Assembly (NCBI GenBank): GCA_012799545.1
Contig: JAAZLA010000070.1
Span: forward strand, 1 to 22,220
DNA from: Treponema sp.
GTDB lineage: Bacteria; Spirochaetota; Spirochaetia; Treponematales; Treponemataceae
Direction of reading: 5' to 3'
DNA: 22,220 bases
Below are positions 7,439 to 15,374 of the stretch, piece by piece. Under the pieces are notes generated by a model that did no database searches, was not told where the DNA came from, and saw nothing but the letters and a program-made list of their open reading frames with translations. Numbering within the stretch: position 1 is the first letter of the stretch; the number at the start of each line of letters is the position of its first letter. A program made the position numbers and the translations under genes.

Positions 7439-9478
7439 ATGGCATACGTAAAACATATATTTGATAAAAACTTTTTAGAATACGCAAGCTATGTTATAAA
7501 AGATAGGGCAATTCCTGATTTAGAAGATGGCTTAAAACCAGTGCAAAGGCGTATTATGCACACCCTCTTTGAAATGGATGATGGAAAGTTTCACAAGGTT
7601 GCAAATGTTGTGGGACAGGTTATGAAGTATCACCCCCACGGAGACGCATCTATTGCAGGAGCCCTTATTGTATTGGCAAATAAAGAAATCTTTATAGAAA
7701 AGCAAGGAAACTTTGGCAATATCTACACCGGCGACGGCGCTTCGGCTCCTCGTTATATTGAGTGTCGCTTGAAGTCCATTGCAAAAAATATTTTATATAA
7801 TCCTGCTATTACAAAATACAATCCGTCCTACGATGGGCGAGGAAAGGAGCCTCTTGCCTTTCGCGCAAAACTTCCCATGGCAATTATTTTGGGGGCGGAG
7901 GGCATTGCAGTTGGCATGTCGACAAAAATCATGAGTCACAATATTCGTGAAGTTATAGATGCTGAAAAAAAATGTTTGCGAGGTGAAACTTTCAAACTCT
8001 ATCCCGACTTTCAAACAGGTGGCTTACTCGACGTTTCTGATTATCAAGATGGAAACGGAAAAATTATTACTCGTGCAAAACTTGATACCAGCGACCCAAA
8101 ACGTATTCTCATAACTGAGTTGCCCTTTGGTAGTTCCACAGAGTCCCTTATTAACTCTATAGAAAACGCTGCAAAAAATGGCAAGGTGAAGGTTTCACAG
8201 ATAAACGATTTTACCACAGATAAGGTGGAGATAGAAATTCGCCTGCAACGAGGAGTCTATTCCGAAGAGGTGGTCGATGCGCTCTATGCCTTTACCGATT
8301 GCGAGCAATCTATTTCTTGTAATCTTTTATTAATTCATGAAAATATGCCAAAGGTTTTGACGCTTACAGAAATCATACAAATACATGCAAAACAATTGGT
8401 GCAGATTCTCAAAGATGAACTTGAACTTGAGAGGGCAAACTTAAACGATAGCTTACACTTGCGAACTTTAGAGCGTATTTTTATTGAAGAGAGAATTTAT
8501 AAAAGAATAGAAACAATAAAAACCGCTGACGGGGTGATACAAGCTGTTCTCACTGGCTTTGAACCCTTTATGGACGAAGTGCTTCGTGAAATTACAAAAG
8601 ATGATGTTGAGCATTTGCTTCGAATTCCTATTCGCCGCATATCGCTCTACGATATAAATAAAAATCGAAAAGAAGTAGAAGAGATAGAAGCGAGATTAAA
8701 GGAAATAGCAAAGCTTTTGAAAAACCTTAAAGCCTATGCTATTTCTTATCTTGATTCAATTTTGGAAAAACTCGATGCAGAGGAAACAAAACGGCGTACA
8801 AAAATAACAAATATTGAGCTTGTCGATGTCCGCGAAGTTGTAAAGCGAGATATTGCCTTGCGCTATGATGCAACAAATGGCTACTTGGGAACGCAGGTGC
8901 CAACGGGAAAAGAACTTATAAAAGTTTCACCCTTAGATCGCATTGTAATTTTGCGAAAAAGTGGTGTCTATACCATAACCGATGTGCCTGAAAAACTTTT
9001 TGTGGATAAGGGAATGTGGCATGCGGGACTTGCTGATAAGGACGAAATAGCACAGGTTTTGTTTACGATTGTTTACATGGATCCAAAAACAAAACAAGCC
9101 TATATAAAAAAATGTCGCATAGAGCAGTATATAATGAACAGGGATTATCTCATTGTTCCTGATGGTATGAAAATTCTCTTTGTGGAGAAAAAAGAATCTT
9201 TTTCTTTTACTCTCAAATATGTAGAAAAACCACGGGTACGTATTTTGGAAGAAACATTTTTTACCGATGACTATGACGAAAAAGGCATACGAGCTCAGGG
9301 AGTGCGACTTTCAATTCGCGAAGTTAAAAGTCTTGCTATACATAGGTCTACGGTGAAAAAAACGCCAGAGAAAAAAACAAGTGCTGCAAAAAAAACTGTG
9401 AAAAAAGAAGCAAGTACAAAAGTTGCAGCCAAAGCAAAGCCAAAAACTGCAACTAAAAAAACAAGTAGCAAAAAATAG
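7439..9478 (+). CDS. parC: DNA topoisomerase IV subunit A
   Basis: The breakage-reunion subunit partnering ParE. It has 679 residues. The winged-helix region has GLKPVQRRI (31-39) and YHPHGDASIAGAL (64-76); the catalytic Arg105-Tyr106 pair lies in SAPRYIE. In the quinolone-determining region the positions equivalent to E. coli Ser80 and Glu84 are Ala70 and Gly74. The C-terminal beta-pinwheel part (about 475-630) is short. It is followed by a 43-residue histone H1-like tail (637-679) with 16 lysines among Ala, Ser and Thr, which is not a usual ParC element and should bind DNA nonspecifically. AAGGA lies eight to nine bases before the ATG. It follows parE by 12 bases, so the two are co-transcribed. 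Confidence 0.93.
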   Translation: MAYVKHIFDKNFLEYASYVIKDRAIPDLEDGLKPVQRRIMHTLFEMDDGKFHKVANVVGQVMKYHPHGDASIAGALIVLANKEIFIEKQGNFGNIYTGDGASAPRYIECRLKSIAKNILYNPAITKYNPSYDGRGKEPLAFRAKLPMAIILGAEGIAVGMSTKIMSHNIREVIDAEKKCLRGETFKLYPDFQTGGLLDVSDYQDGNGKIITRAKLDTSDPKRILITELPFGSSTESLINSIENAAKNGKVKVSQINDFTTDKVEIEIRLQRGVYSEEVVDALYAFTDCEQSISCNLLLIHENMPKVLTLTEIIQIHAKQLVQILKDELELERANLNDSLHLRTLERIFIEERIYKRIETIKTADGVIQAVLTGFEPFMDEVLREITKDDVEHLLRIPIRRISLYDINKNRKEVEEIEARLKEIAKLLKNLKAYAISYLDSILEKLDAEETKRRTKITNIELVDVREVVKRDIALRYDATNGYLGTQVPTGKELIKVSPLDRIVILRKSGVYTITDVPEKLFVDKGMWHAGLADKDEIAQVLFTIVYMDPKTKQAYIKKCRIEQYIMNRDYLIVPDGMKILFVEKKESFSFTLKYVEKPRVRILEETFFTDDYDEKGIRAQGVRLSIREVKSLAIHRSTVKKTPEKKTSAAKKTVKKEASTKVAAKAKPKTATKKTSSKK

Positions 9479-9499
9479 AAAAAGGACTTAGAGCCTTTT
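9479..9499. terminator. Weak bidirectional hairpin between parC and icd
   Basis: AAAAGG (9480-9485) pairs with CCTTTT (9494-9499) around an eight-base loop in the nine-base gap and the first codons of the convergent gene. The stem is short, so termination here is uncertain. Confidence 0.3.
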
Positions 9500-10684
9500 A
9501 GCTATTTCGTCTATAAATTCCCAGGAGTTTACAACGCGACTTGCCTTTGGTTCAGCGATGAGGGCGAGGTCTCCTGTCATGATGCCGTCTTCGATTACTT
9601 CAAGTGTTTTTTCTTCAAGCTTTTGTGCAAACTGAATGAGTTCAGGAGTTTCATCGAGTTCTCCACGTTTTGCTAAAGCACCTGTCCATGCAAAAATAAG
9701 GGCGACAGGATTGGTCGAAGTTTTTTCGCCTTTTTGGTATCGATAATAGTGTCTTTGCACAGTGCCATGGGCGGCTTCGTATTCAAATTTTCCGTCGGGA
9801 GAAACAAGTACGCTCGTCATCATTGCGAGGCTTCCGTTTGCTGAGGCAACCATGTCGCTCATCACATCGCCGTCGTAGTTTTTGCATGCCCATAGTATGC
9901 CGCCTTCGTGTTTCATTATGCGGGCAACGGCATCGTCTATGAGAGTGTAAAAATATTCTATGCCGGCGGCTTCAAAGTCAGACTTAAATTCTTCGTCATA
10001 GATTCTTTGAAAAATTTCTTTAAAAGTGCCGTCGTAGGTTTTTGAAATAGTATCTTTTGTCGCAAACCATACATGTATTTTTTCGCTCAAGCCATAGAGA
10101 AAGCAAGCGCGGGCAAAACTTTCAATGGATTTCTCTGTGTTGTGGATACCTTGTAGGATTCCAGGTCCCTTCATTTCCATAATAGTTTGTCGTTTTTCAT
10201 TGCCATTTGCATCGGTAAAAACAAGCTCCGCCTTGCCCGGTCCTTCAACAGCCATTTCACAATTTTTGTACACATCACCGTAGGCGTGGCGACCGAGTAC
10301 CAGGGGTTTTTTCCAAGATGAAACAGTCGCTTGTATATTTTTTACGAGAATGGGTTTACGAAATACCGTCCCGTCGAGCTCAGCGCGAATAATGCCGTTT
10401 GGGCTTGGGGTTAATTGTTTTAAGCTATACTCTTTTACACGTTCTTGATTTGAGGTGATGGTTGCACATTTTACACCGACGCCGAGCCGTTTAATAGCCT
10501 CTGCTGCTTCGTATGTTATTGCATCGTTTGAATCGTCGCGTTTTTTTAAGCCTAAGTCATAGTATTCTAGATTTAGATCGACAAAGGGGATGAGTAATTT
10601 TTCTTTTATTACATCCCAAAGCACGCGGGTCATTTCATCGCCGTCAAGTTCTGCGATTGCATTTTTCATTTGTATTTTTGCCAT
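9488..10684 (-). CDS. icd: Isocitrate dehydrogenase, NADP-dependent, eukaryote-like dimeric type
   Basis: Oxidatively decarboxylates isocitrate to 2-oxoglutarate and makes NADPH. It has 398 residues and resembles the homodimeric class of human IDH1. Substrate residues fall at the same numbers as in the human enzyme: Ser94, Asn96, Arg100, Arg109 and Arg132 (in LGRHAYGD). The metal site is in ACKNYDGDVMSD (Asp273, Asp277), with Asp250 from the partner subunit. HGTVQRHY carries Arg311-His312, the pair that reads the 2'-phosphate of NADP. GAGGAG lies eight bases before the ATG (10693-10698 on the complement). The gene is convergent with parC by nine bases. In a fermentative spirochaete it most likely serves glutamate synthesis and NADPH supply rather than a full citric acid cycle; that is inference. 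Confidence 0.95.
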   Translation of the reverse strand: MAKIQMKNAIAELDGDEMTRVLWDVIKEKLLIPFVDLNLEYYDLGLKKRDDSNDAITYEAAEAIKRLGVGVKCATITSNQERVKEYSLKQLTPSPNGIIRAELDGTVFRKPILVKNIQATVSSWKKPLVLGRHAYGDVYKNCEMAVEGPGKAELVFTDANGNEKRQTIMEMKGPGILQGIHNTEKSIESFARACFLYGLSEKIHVWFATKDTISKTYDGTFKEIFQRIYDEEFKSDFEAAGIEYFYTLIDDAVARIMKHEGGILWACKNYDGDVMSDMVASANGSLAMMTSVLVSPDGKFEYEAAHGTVQRHYYRYQKGEKTSTNPVALIFAWTGALAKRGELDETPELIQFAQKLEEKTLEVIEDGIMTGDLALIAEPKASRVVNSWEFIDEIAKRL

Positions 10685-10756
10685 AGTGAGTACTCCTCAA
10701 TCGTATTTTATAAGTATTTTGTGTTTTTATACTAGGGATAGAATAGCAAGATAGAG

Positions 10757-10789
10757 AAAAAAGGGCAAGTAAGAAATCCTCACTTACCC
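10757..10789 (-). terminator. Intrinsic terminator of the lost catalase gene
   Basis: Read on the minus strand: GGGTAAGTGAG, a five-base loop, CTTACTTGCCC, then six T. The 11-pair stem needs two G-U pairs that form only in the minus-strand RNA, so it is oriented to end the catalase transcript. It now follows only a gene remnant. Confidence 0.75.
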
Positions 10790-10823
10790 TTTTAGTAGCC
10801 TAATAGTGCTTGTCTGTAAAAAT

Positions 10824-10997
10824 TTATTGAGGAATTTCACTCATTGGAATGTTTAAGATTTTGGCTAGTCCTTCGCCGTAGGCTGGATCTGCTTTATAGC
10901 AATGCGCAATATGTCGGATTTTTATATTCTTTGGCGCATCTCCCATGGCACGCATTGTGTTGCCAAATAAGGCTTCTTTTTGCTTTTTTTCAAAGTT
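10824..10997 (-). pseudogene. Catalase 3' remnant
   Basis: Read on the minus strand this frame gives 57 residues that match the extreme C-terminus of haem catalases: EALFGNTMRAMGDAP, then IKIRHIAHCYKADPAYGEG and a short tail ending at TAA (10824-10826). The family is about 480-550 residues long, so roughly 90% is gone, including the haem pocket and the active-site His. Upstream of about 10997 the similarity stops, and a stop codon appears at 11010-11012 in the same frame. The neighbouring sequence is from another gene on the other strand. The terminator just downstream is intact, which suggests a fairly recent loss. The identification rests on recalled family sequence. Confidence 0.8.
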
Positions 10998-10999
10998 TA

Positions 11000-11203
11000 G
11001 ATGTGCATATTAGTATTATAATTATCTTGAGTTCTGTTGCTTTTGGGTTGAATCATCTTGTGTATTCAAAGATAAATGTACTCACAAAAATGATTTGGGG
11101 CTGTATGTTTGCCTTGCTATATTATTATACAGACAATATTTTCTATCCGATTTTTTCTCATGTGTTGTGTAATATTATCGTTTTTATAATAGGAAAAGTG
11201 TAG
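11000..11203 (+). pseudogene. CPBP-family (CAAX-type) membrane protease, 3' remnant
   Basis: About 67 codons remain of a CPBP/Abi-type intramembrane metalloprotease. SSVAFGLNHL contains the FxxxH motif, and SHVLCNI near the end contains the HxxxN motif, separated by a hydrophobic stretch typical of the family. The first metal-binding motif (EExxxR), which should lie some 30-40 residues earlier, is missing. The frame runs on upstream to 10844, but that part is only the antisense of the catalase remnant and is not protein-like. The gene is therefore cut at about 11000 and cannot be a working protease. Confidence 0.7.
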
Positions 11204-11353
11204 AGACAAAAATGATTTTTTTACTGTTACTTTTTTTGTTTTTGTTTTATACTGTTAATAGGCACGAGAAATATACTTAGTCAGTTTTTTATTTTTACTT
11301 GCAGTTCATGTGATGAATCGCGTGAAAAAAACTATGTGAAAAGGGTGAATAAA

Positions 11354-12112
11354 ATGAAAATATCCAAAAAAATTCTTGTTGTCTGTTTTGTACTATGTGT
11401 TTCAGTAGTATGTTTTGCAACGACAATGGATGAGGTGCTTAATCTTAAGTTTAAGTTGTATCAAGCTGAGACTACTGAAAAAGCTTTGGAAATGATACAT
11501 GAATTTCTTGCAACGATTGATGAAAAAGACTTTAAAAATTATGAAGAATATTTAGCTGCGAAAAATATTATTGGTTTGGAAGCGTTGAATTTTTCTGATC
11601 CTGAAGCAAATGCTCAGGAAAATTTTGCACTATTGGACAGTCTGCATTCAACAAGCGATGCATATATTGCAGATAAAAATGTAAAACGAGTGAATAAATA
11701 TTTATTAGTTTCGCTTGCAGATGTAAAGTCCAGAATTCTTGAGTTCTTATCGACCAAGGATATGTATAAGCAATCAATGGTTGCAAAGGACTTATATACA
11801 GCTGCTTTACGACAAGATAAAAAATTTGCATATGCGTTAAATGGATATGGCACATGGTTGTTCTTTGCACCGGAAATTGCAGGTGGTGGAAATGACGCAG
11901 CACTAAAAACATATTCCAGAGCATTAAAATACACAGATAAAGATTTTGAAAAGTTTTTTCTTTACATAAACAGATCTCAAGTGTATTTTAAGTTAAAAAG
12001 AATGAAAGATTGCAAAGCAGATTTGGAGTTAGCGAGAAGTCTTGTTACTAATGATGCTATAATTTCTGAAATAGAGGAAAAGAACAAAAATGGAAAAACG
12101 TTTTTTGATTAG
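11354..12112 (+). CDS. Exported TPR-like protein, first gene of envelope operon
   Basis: A 252-residue protein with a clear signal peptide (basic MKISKK, hydrophobic core, cleavage likely after VVCFA at about residue 21), so it is periplasmic. The mature part is all helical. Residues about 150-235 look like tetratricopeptide repeats: an alanine-rich helix, the PEIAGGGNDAALKTYSRAL segment often seen where a TPR helix pair follows a loop, and FFLYINRSQVYFKLKRMKD. TPRs usually bind proteins or peptides, so a docking or chaperone role for the transporter is possible. ATG 11354 is preferred over GTG 11336 because AAGGGTG lies six bases before it and it gives the better signal peptide. It overlaps the next gene by 23 bases. 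It is not a recognised named protein. Confidence 0.78.
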   Translation: MKISKKILVVCFVLCVSVVCFATTMDEVLNLKFKLYQAETTEKALEMIHEFLATIDEKDFKNYEEYLAAKNIIGLEALNFSDPEANAQENFALLDSLHSTSDAYIADKNVKRVNKYLLVSLADVKSRILEFLSTKDMYKQSMVAKDLYTAALRQDKKFAYALNGYGTWLFFAPEIAGGGNDAALKTYSRALKYTDKDFEKFFLYINRSQVYFKLKRMKDCKADLELARSLVTNDAIISEIEEKNKNGKTFFD

Positions 12113-12806
12113 TTTTTTTCTGCTTTTTTCCCTTACTAATGTGTTCGCAATTAATATTAAGGAAATTAATATTGAAGAACAGTTACATGAGTATTATGCT
12201 ACAGGGACAGAGAATGCTGATGTGGTACAGGCATGGAAAACATATACTCAGAAAGGCGGGCTGGAAATTGATGACGTAAAGGATTTTTTTGAACTATCAT
12301 ACGTCTGTTCCTTTTATGCTCTTGCAAGTGACGAGATTCAAAAAGAGTTTCAGACGATGAATGCACACATAAAAAAACTTGAAAAAGCAATATTGAAAGA
12401 TAGCGAGTTATCAATTTTATATTTTGATTATTTGTGGAATCAATTTTCATGGTCTCCCGATGGTTTTTCTATAGTCAGTTGTTTGCCCAAAATTTGTAAA
12501 GCTGTGTTAAAAAAAGAAAGTGACAATCCCGATGCAAAAATCAGAATGGCAATGTGGTATAGTTCGGCGTGTGGTGAGACCACATATTTGTGGAATTCAT
12601 ACATCCGCCAAAATGAAGAATTAATCGACAGTCTGGACAATAAAACAAAATTTAATGCATGTTTGCAATATGCTATTTTTTATATGCACATTAAAGATGT
12701 AAAAAAAAGTTTTTATTATCTGGACAAAGCAGAGGATATTTTCCCGGATGCGTTGCAACCGTTAATGCTAAAAGAAAATTTCAAAAAGGGAAGGTTTGGC
12801 TGGTAA
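12090..12806 (+). CDS. Exported helical (TPR-like) protein, second gene of operon
   Basis: A 238-residue protein with a signal peptide (MEKRFLISFFLLFSLTNVFA, cleavage after residue 20). The mature part is predicted helical with aromatic-rich helix pairs such as CLQYAIFYMHIKDVKKSFYY followed by LDKAEDIFPD, which resembles the end of a TPR array and the general style of the preceding gene. The two may be diverged duplicates. GAGGAAAAG lies upstream of the ATG, inside the previous gene. Only one base separates its stop from the ATG of the ATPase gene, so translation is probably coupled. The function is unknown; a periplasmic partner of the ABC transporter is the simplest reading. Confidence 0.75.
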   Translation: MEKRFLISFFLLFSLTNVFAINIKEINIEEQLHEYYATGTENADVVQAWKTYTQKGGLEIDDVKDFFELSYVCSFYALASDEIQKEFQTMNAHIKKLEKAILKDSELSILYFDYLWNQFSWSPDGFSIVSCLPKICKAVLKKESDNPDAKIRMAMWYSSACGETTYLWNSYIRQNEELIDSLDNKTKFNACLQYAIFYMHIKDVKKSFYYLDKAEDIFPDALQPLMLKENFKKGRFGW

Positions 12807-12807
12807 A

Positions 12808-13482
12808 ATGTTACGGGTAGATAGTATATCAAAACAGTATTTTATTAATGACACTGTAGTTAAAGCCAACGATAATATATCTTTAGATGTTGAAAAAGGT
12901 ACGTTAATTTGGATTTATGGGAAATCCGGTGCGGGAAAGTCTTCGTTCCTGAATTCGATTGTCGGCTTGAATAAAGTTGATGAGGGGCGGATTTTCTGGG
13001 ACGACTATGAAGTTACGCAAGCTACGACTTCTGAAAATTCGGATTTTAGAAAAAACAATTGTGGATTGATATTTCAATTTTTTGAGCTGTTACATTCTCA
13101 GACAGCGTATCAAAATGTGGCTTTACCGTTAAAATTATTGAAAAGGAAAAAAGAAGAAATTCAAAAAAAAGTCTTTGAGCTTTTTGAACATTTTGACATG
13201 GTTAAGTTGATGAACAACAAAATAAACTTTCTTAGTGGTGGAGAAAAACAACGTGTTGCAATTATGAGGGCATTGGTTACGAATCCAAGTTTTATAATCG
13301 CAGATGAGATAACCGCCTGTCTTGATGAAAAAACATCACATTTTGTGTATGCATATTTAAAAAAATACATAAAAGAAAAAAATGGAATCGGGGTTTTTGT
13401 TTCACATGATCCTTTAATAAAGGACTATGTTGATGATTGTTACTATATGGAATCCGGAGTGTTAAAAAATGTTTCTCTTTAA
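12808..13482 (+). CDS. ABC transporter ATPase, LolD/MacB type
   Basis: Powers the permease encoded next. It has 224 residues from ATG 12808, the usual LolD size. Walker A is GKSGAGKS (38-45), the Q-loop is Gln90 in GLIFQF, the signature is LSGGEKQRVA (142-151), Walker B ends in Asp166-Glu167, the D-loop is TACLD, and the switch is His200 in FVSHD. All catalytic residues are present. The spacing and the QRVAIMRAL sequence place it with the LolD/FtsE/MacB group, whose members drive periplasmic work or extraction of substrates from the inner membrane rather than import. TTG 12796 is in frame but has no suitable ribosome site spacing. ATG 12808 is one base from the previous stop, favouring coupled translation. 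Confidence 0.92.
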   Translation: MLRVDSISKQYFINDTVVKANDNISLDVEKGTLIWIYGKSGAGKSSFLNSIVGLNKVDEGRIFWDDYEVTQATTSENSDFRKNNCGLIFQFFELLHSQTAYQNVALPLKLLKRKKEEIQKKVFELFEHFDMVKLMNNKINFLSGGEKQRVAIMRALVTNPSFIIADEITACLDEKTSHFVYAYLKKYIKEKNGIGVFVSHDPLIKDYVDDCYYMESGVLKNVSL

Positions 13483-14668
13483 AATTGGTTGGGATAATTT
13501 ATGGTACAACAAAAAACGTACCCTTTTGATAATTTTGCTTATTATCGTTACAACGATGGCGATGATTTTATATAATGGCTATATCCAATATACAAAAGAA
13601 GGAATGGCGTTAGGTTTTATTGAAAGTTCAGGGAACTTTCAAATAACCAAAGAGTTTCTAGGAATGGCTGAGCCTGAAGATGTGCTGATAAGTGAAGAAG
13701 AAATAGAAGAGATAAAAAATATTTTATCTTCAGTAAATGATGTAAAATCAGTTGAGTGTGTTTTAGAGTTTTCGGGGATTATTGGCAATGAATATACATC
13801 TGAGATATTTTGGGGAGAAGCAGTCGATAATCCTGAAAAAAAGTCCAAGGTAATTGATGGAGTTCCTGTATTTAGCGGAGAAAATAAAATTGTCATTGGA
13901 AGTTTGTTAGCAGAAAAATTGAATATAGATGCGATAGAAGATCAGTATTTAAATATATTATCTTCATCAGCGGAAAATGGCATTTCTCTTTCCTCTTTTG
14001 AGCTAGCCGGAATTACCACAACAGGTATCCCCCAGAATGATAAAGGACTATTAATTGCAGCTCGTGATGTAATAATTGATTTTTTAGGCATTGAAAATTC
14101 TGCATCTGTAATAAAGGTCTTTTTAAATGATGATGCTGAAAAACACACTATAATGAATATGCTAAAAAACGATTTGCAAGATTCAACAGGGTTTGTGCTA
14201 AGAGATTGGGTGGAGCTAAACCCAAACTATGCACAAATAAATACCATGAATGCGACTCAATATTTAATAATTAGCGGTATTTTGTCTGTGTTAGTTTTTA
14301 TTGCATTGATGCAAGCATTAATTTCTGCGTTTAATGAACGGCTGCGCGAATTTGGAACAATGGAAGCAATTGGGTTCAAAAAAAAGGATGTCATTGTGTT
14401 AATGCTATCTGAAGCGTTTTGGCTGGCGCTCATTGGGATTGTCATTGGCGTTGTTTGCAGCTATGGGTTTGCGTTAATTGTACGTTCTTCACATATCGAA
14501 ATTATTCCTCCCGGATATTCTGAAGGGTACAAATTGATATTTTATCTTACGGTGAAAGATATTGTTAAAAATAGTCTCTTTATATTTTTTACATGTATTT
14601 GTGCGACGATATATCCTATGATTTCTGTGATGAAAAAAGATGTGACGAGGTTGTTGAAAAATGATTAA
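13469..14668 (+). CDS. ABC permease, LolC/MacB (FtsX superfamily) type
   Basis: A 399-residue inner-membrane subunit. The layout is that of MacB/LolC permeases: one N-terminal membrane helix (about 17-39), a large periplasmic domain (about 40-262), then three C-terminal helices (about 264-287, 312-338 and 366-386). The cytoplasmic segment ERLREFGTMEAIGFKKKDV after the second helix matches the conserved FtsX-superfamily region that contacts the ATPase. With only one permease gene a homodimer is expected, as in MacB, whereas E. coli Lol uses two different permeases. It overlaps the ATPase gene by 14 bases and the next gene by eight. The substrate is unknown. A MacB drug or toxin exporter is the main alternative, but no MacA or TolC partner is nearby. 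Confidence 0.9.
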   Translation: MFLFKIGWDNLWYNKKRTLLIILLIIVTTMAMILYNGYIQYTKEGMALGFIESSGNFQITKEFLGMAEPEDVLISEEEIEEIKNILSSVNDVKSVECVLEFSGIIGNEYTSEIFWGEAVDNPEKKSKVIDGVPVFSGENKIVIGSLLAEKLNIDAIEDQYLNILSSSAENGISLSSFELAGITTTGIPQNDKGLLIAARDVIIDFLGIENSASVIKVFLNDDAEKHTIMNMLKNDLQDSTGFVLRDWVELNPNYAQINTMNATQYLIISGILSVLVFIALMQALISAFNERLREFGTMEAIGFKKKDVIVLMLSEAFWLALIGIVIGVVCSYGFALIVRSSHIEIIPPGYSEGYKLIFYLTVKDIVKNSLFIFFTCICATIYPMISVMKKDVTRLLKND

Positions 14669-15374
14669 AAGAAAAATAATACAAATTGCTGTTATTGTAT
14701 GTATTGGACAATGTGTATTTGCATCAGGAATTTATACTGAGTTCTTGTCAATAAACAATGGGCTTTTTGAAGGCGGAACTGTTTATTTTGCGAGACAAAA
14801 ATTGCTGAAATATGACGGTGATAAAAAGACAGAAGAAATACCTGTTGTTTCAATAATGTCGACGGAGAATCAGTTTTCAATAATTAAAGAAAAAAAAGAA
14901 GAGCTGTTTTTTTTAAGCATGAAAAAAGGGTATTGGATTGCCAATAATAAATTGCGAATGCCAATGAAAATTTCCGGAAGTTATAAAGTTTCGGAAATTG
15001 ATGTGCAGGATATTTTGCGAATTGATTTTGAAAACGATTTTAAACTTGTTGAACAAACAGAAAACATTGTTACATTAGAAAGAAAAAATAAACGAATTTC
15101 CTATTATTATGCAGAGTTGCAAAAAAACGGAGATGCGTTTGAGCTAATTTTACAAGATAGGAATAAGCAAAACATAAAAAAAATGGTCTATGAAGTTGGA
15201 TTTTTAAATAAGAAAAAATGTTTTGACACGATCTCTGTGTATGATTTGGTCTTTGAAACCCAGAAAAAAAGTGTGTATATAACAGAGGAATATGTTGAAA
15301 TTAAAAATTTTCCACAGTCCTTATTTAATCAAAACAATTTTAAAGAGTTGAGTGTTTATGCAAAAAAATATTAA
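14661..15374 (+). CDS. Periplasmic LolA-fold-like protein
   Basis: A 237-residue protein with a signal peptide, cleavage likely after CVFA (residue 21). The mature sequence alternates short strands. The segment GYWIANNKLRMPMKISGSYK, then SEIDVQDILRIDF and a run of strands to NIKKMVYEV, resembles the outer-membrane lipoprotein-sorting-like family (LolA_like in Pfam) that often accompanies MacB/LolC permeases. Proteins of this fold form an open half-barrel that carries acyl chains of lipoproteins or lipids across the periplasm. I place it there by pattern, not by strong motif identity. Its position directly after the ATPase and permease genes and before two barrel genes supports a carrier role between inner and outer membranes. 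Confidence 0.65.
   Translation: MIKRKIIQIAVIVCIGQCVFASGIYTEFLSINNGLFEGGTVYFARQKLLKYDGDKKTEEIPVVSIMSTENQFSIIKEKKEELFFLSMKKGYWIANNKLRMPMKISGSYKVSEIDVQDILRIDFENDFKLVEQTENIVTLERKNKRISYYYAELQKNGDAFELILQDRNKQNIKKMVYEVGFLNKKKCFDTISVYDLVFETQKKSVYITEEYVEIKNFPQSLFNQNNFKELSVYAKKY

Noticed and set aside
10844..11203. A 119-codon plus-strand reading frame
   Set aside because: Its first 52 codons are the antisense of the catalase remnant; only the part after about 11000 resembles a protein family. It is a chimera created by a deletion junction, not a gene.
11211..11279. Short hydrophobic frame starting MIFLLLLFLFLFYT
   Set aside because: 22 codons in a T-rich stretch, no ribosome site and no similarity; most likely chance.
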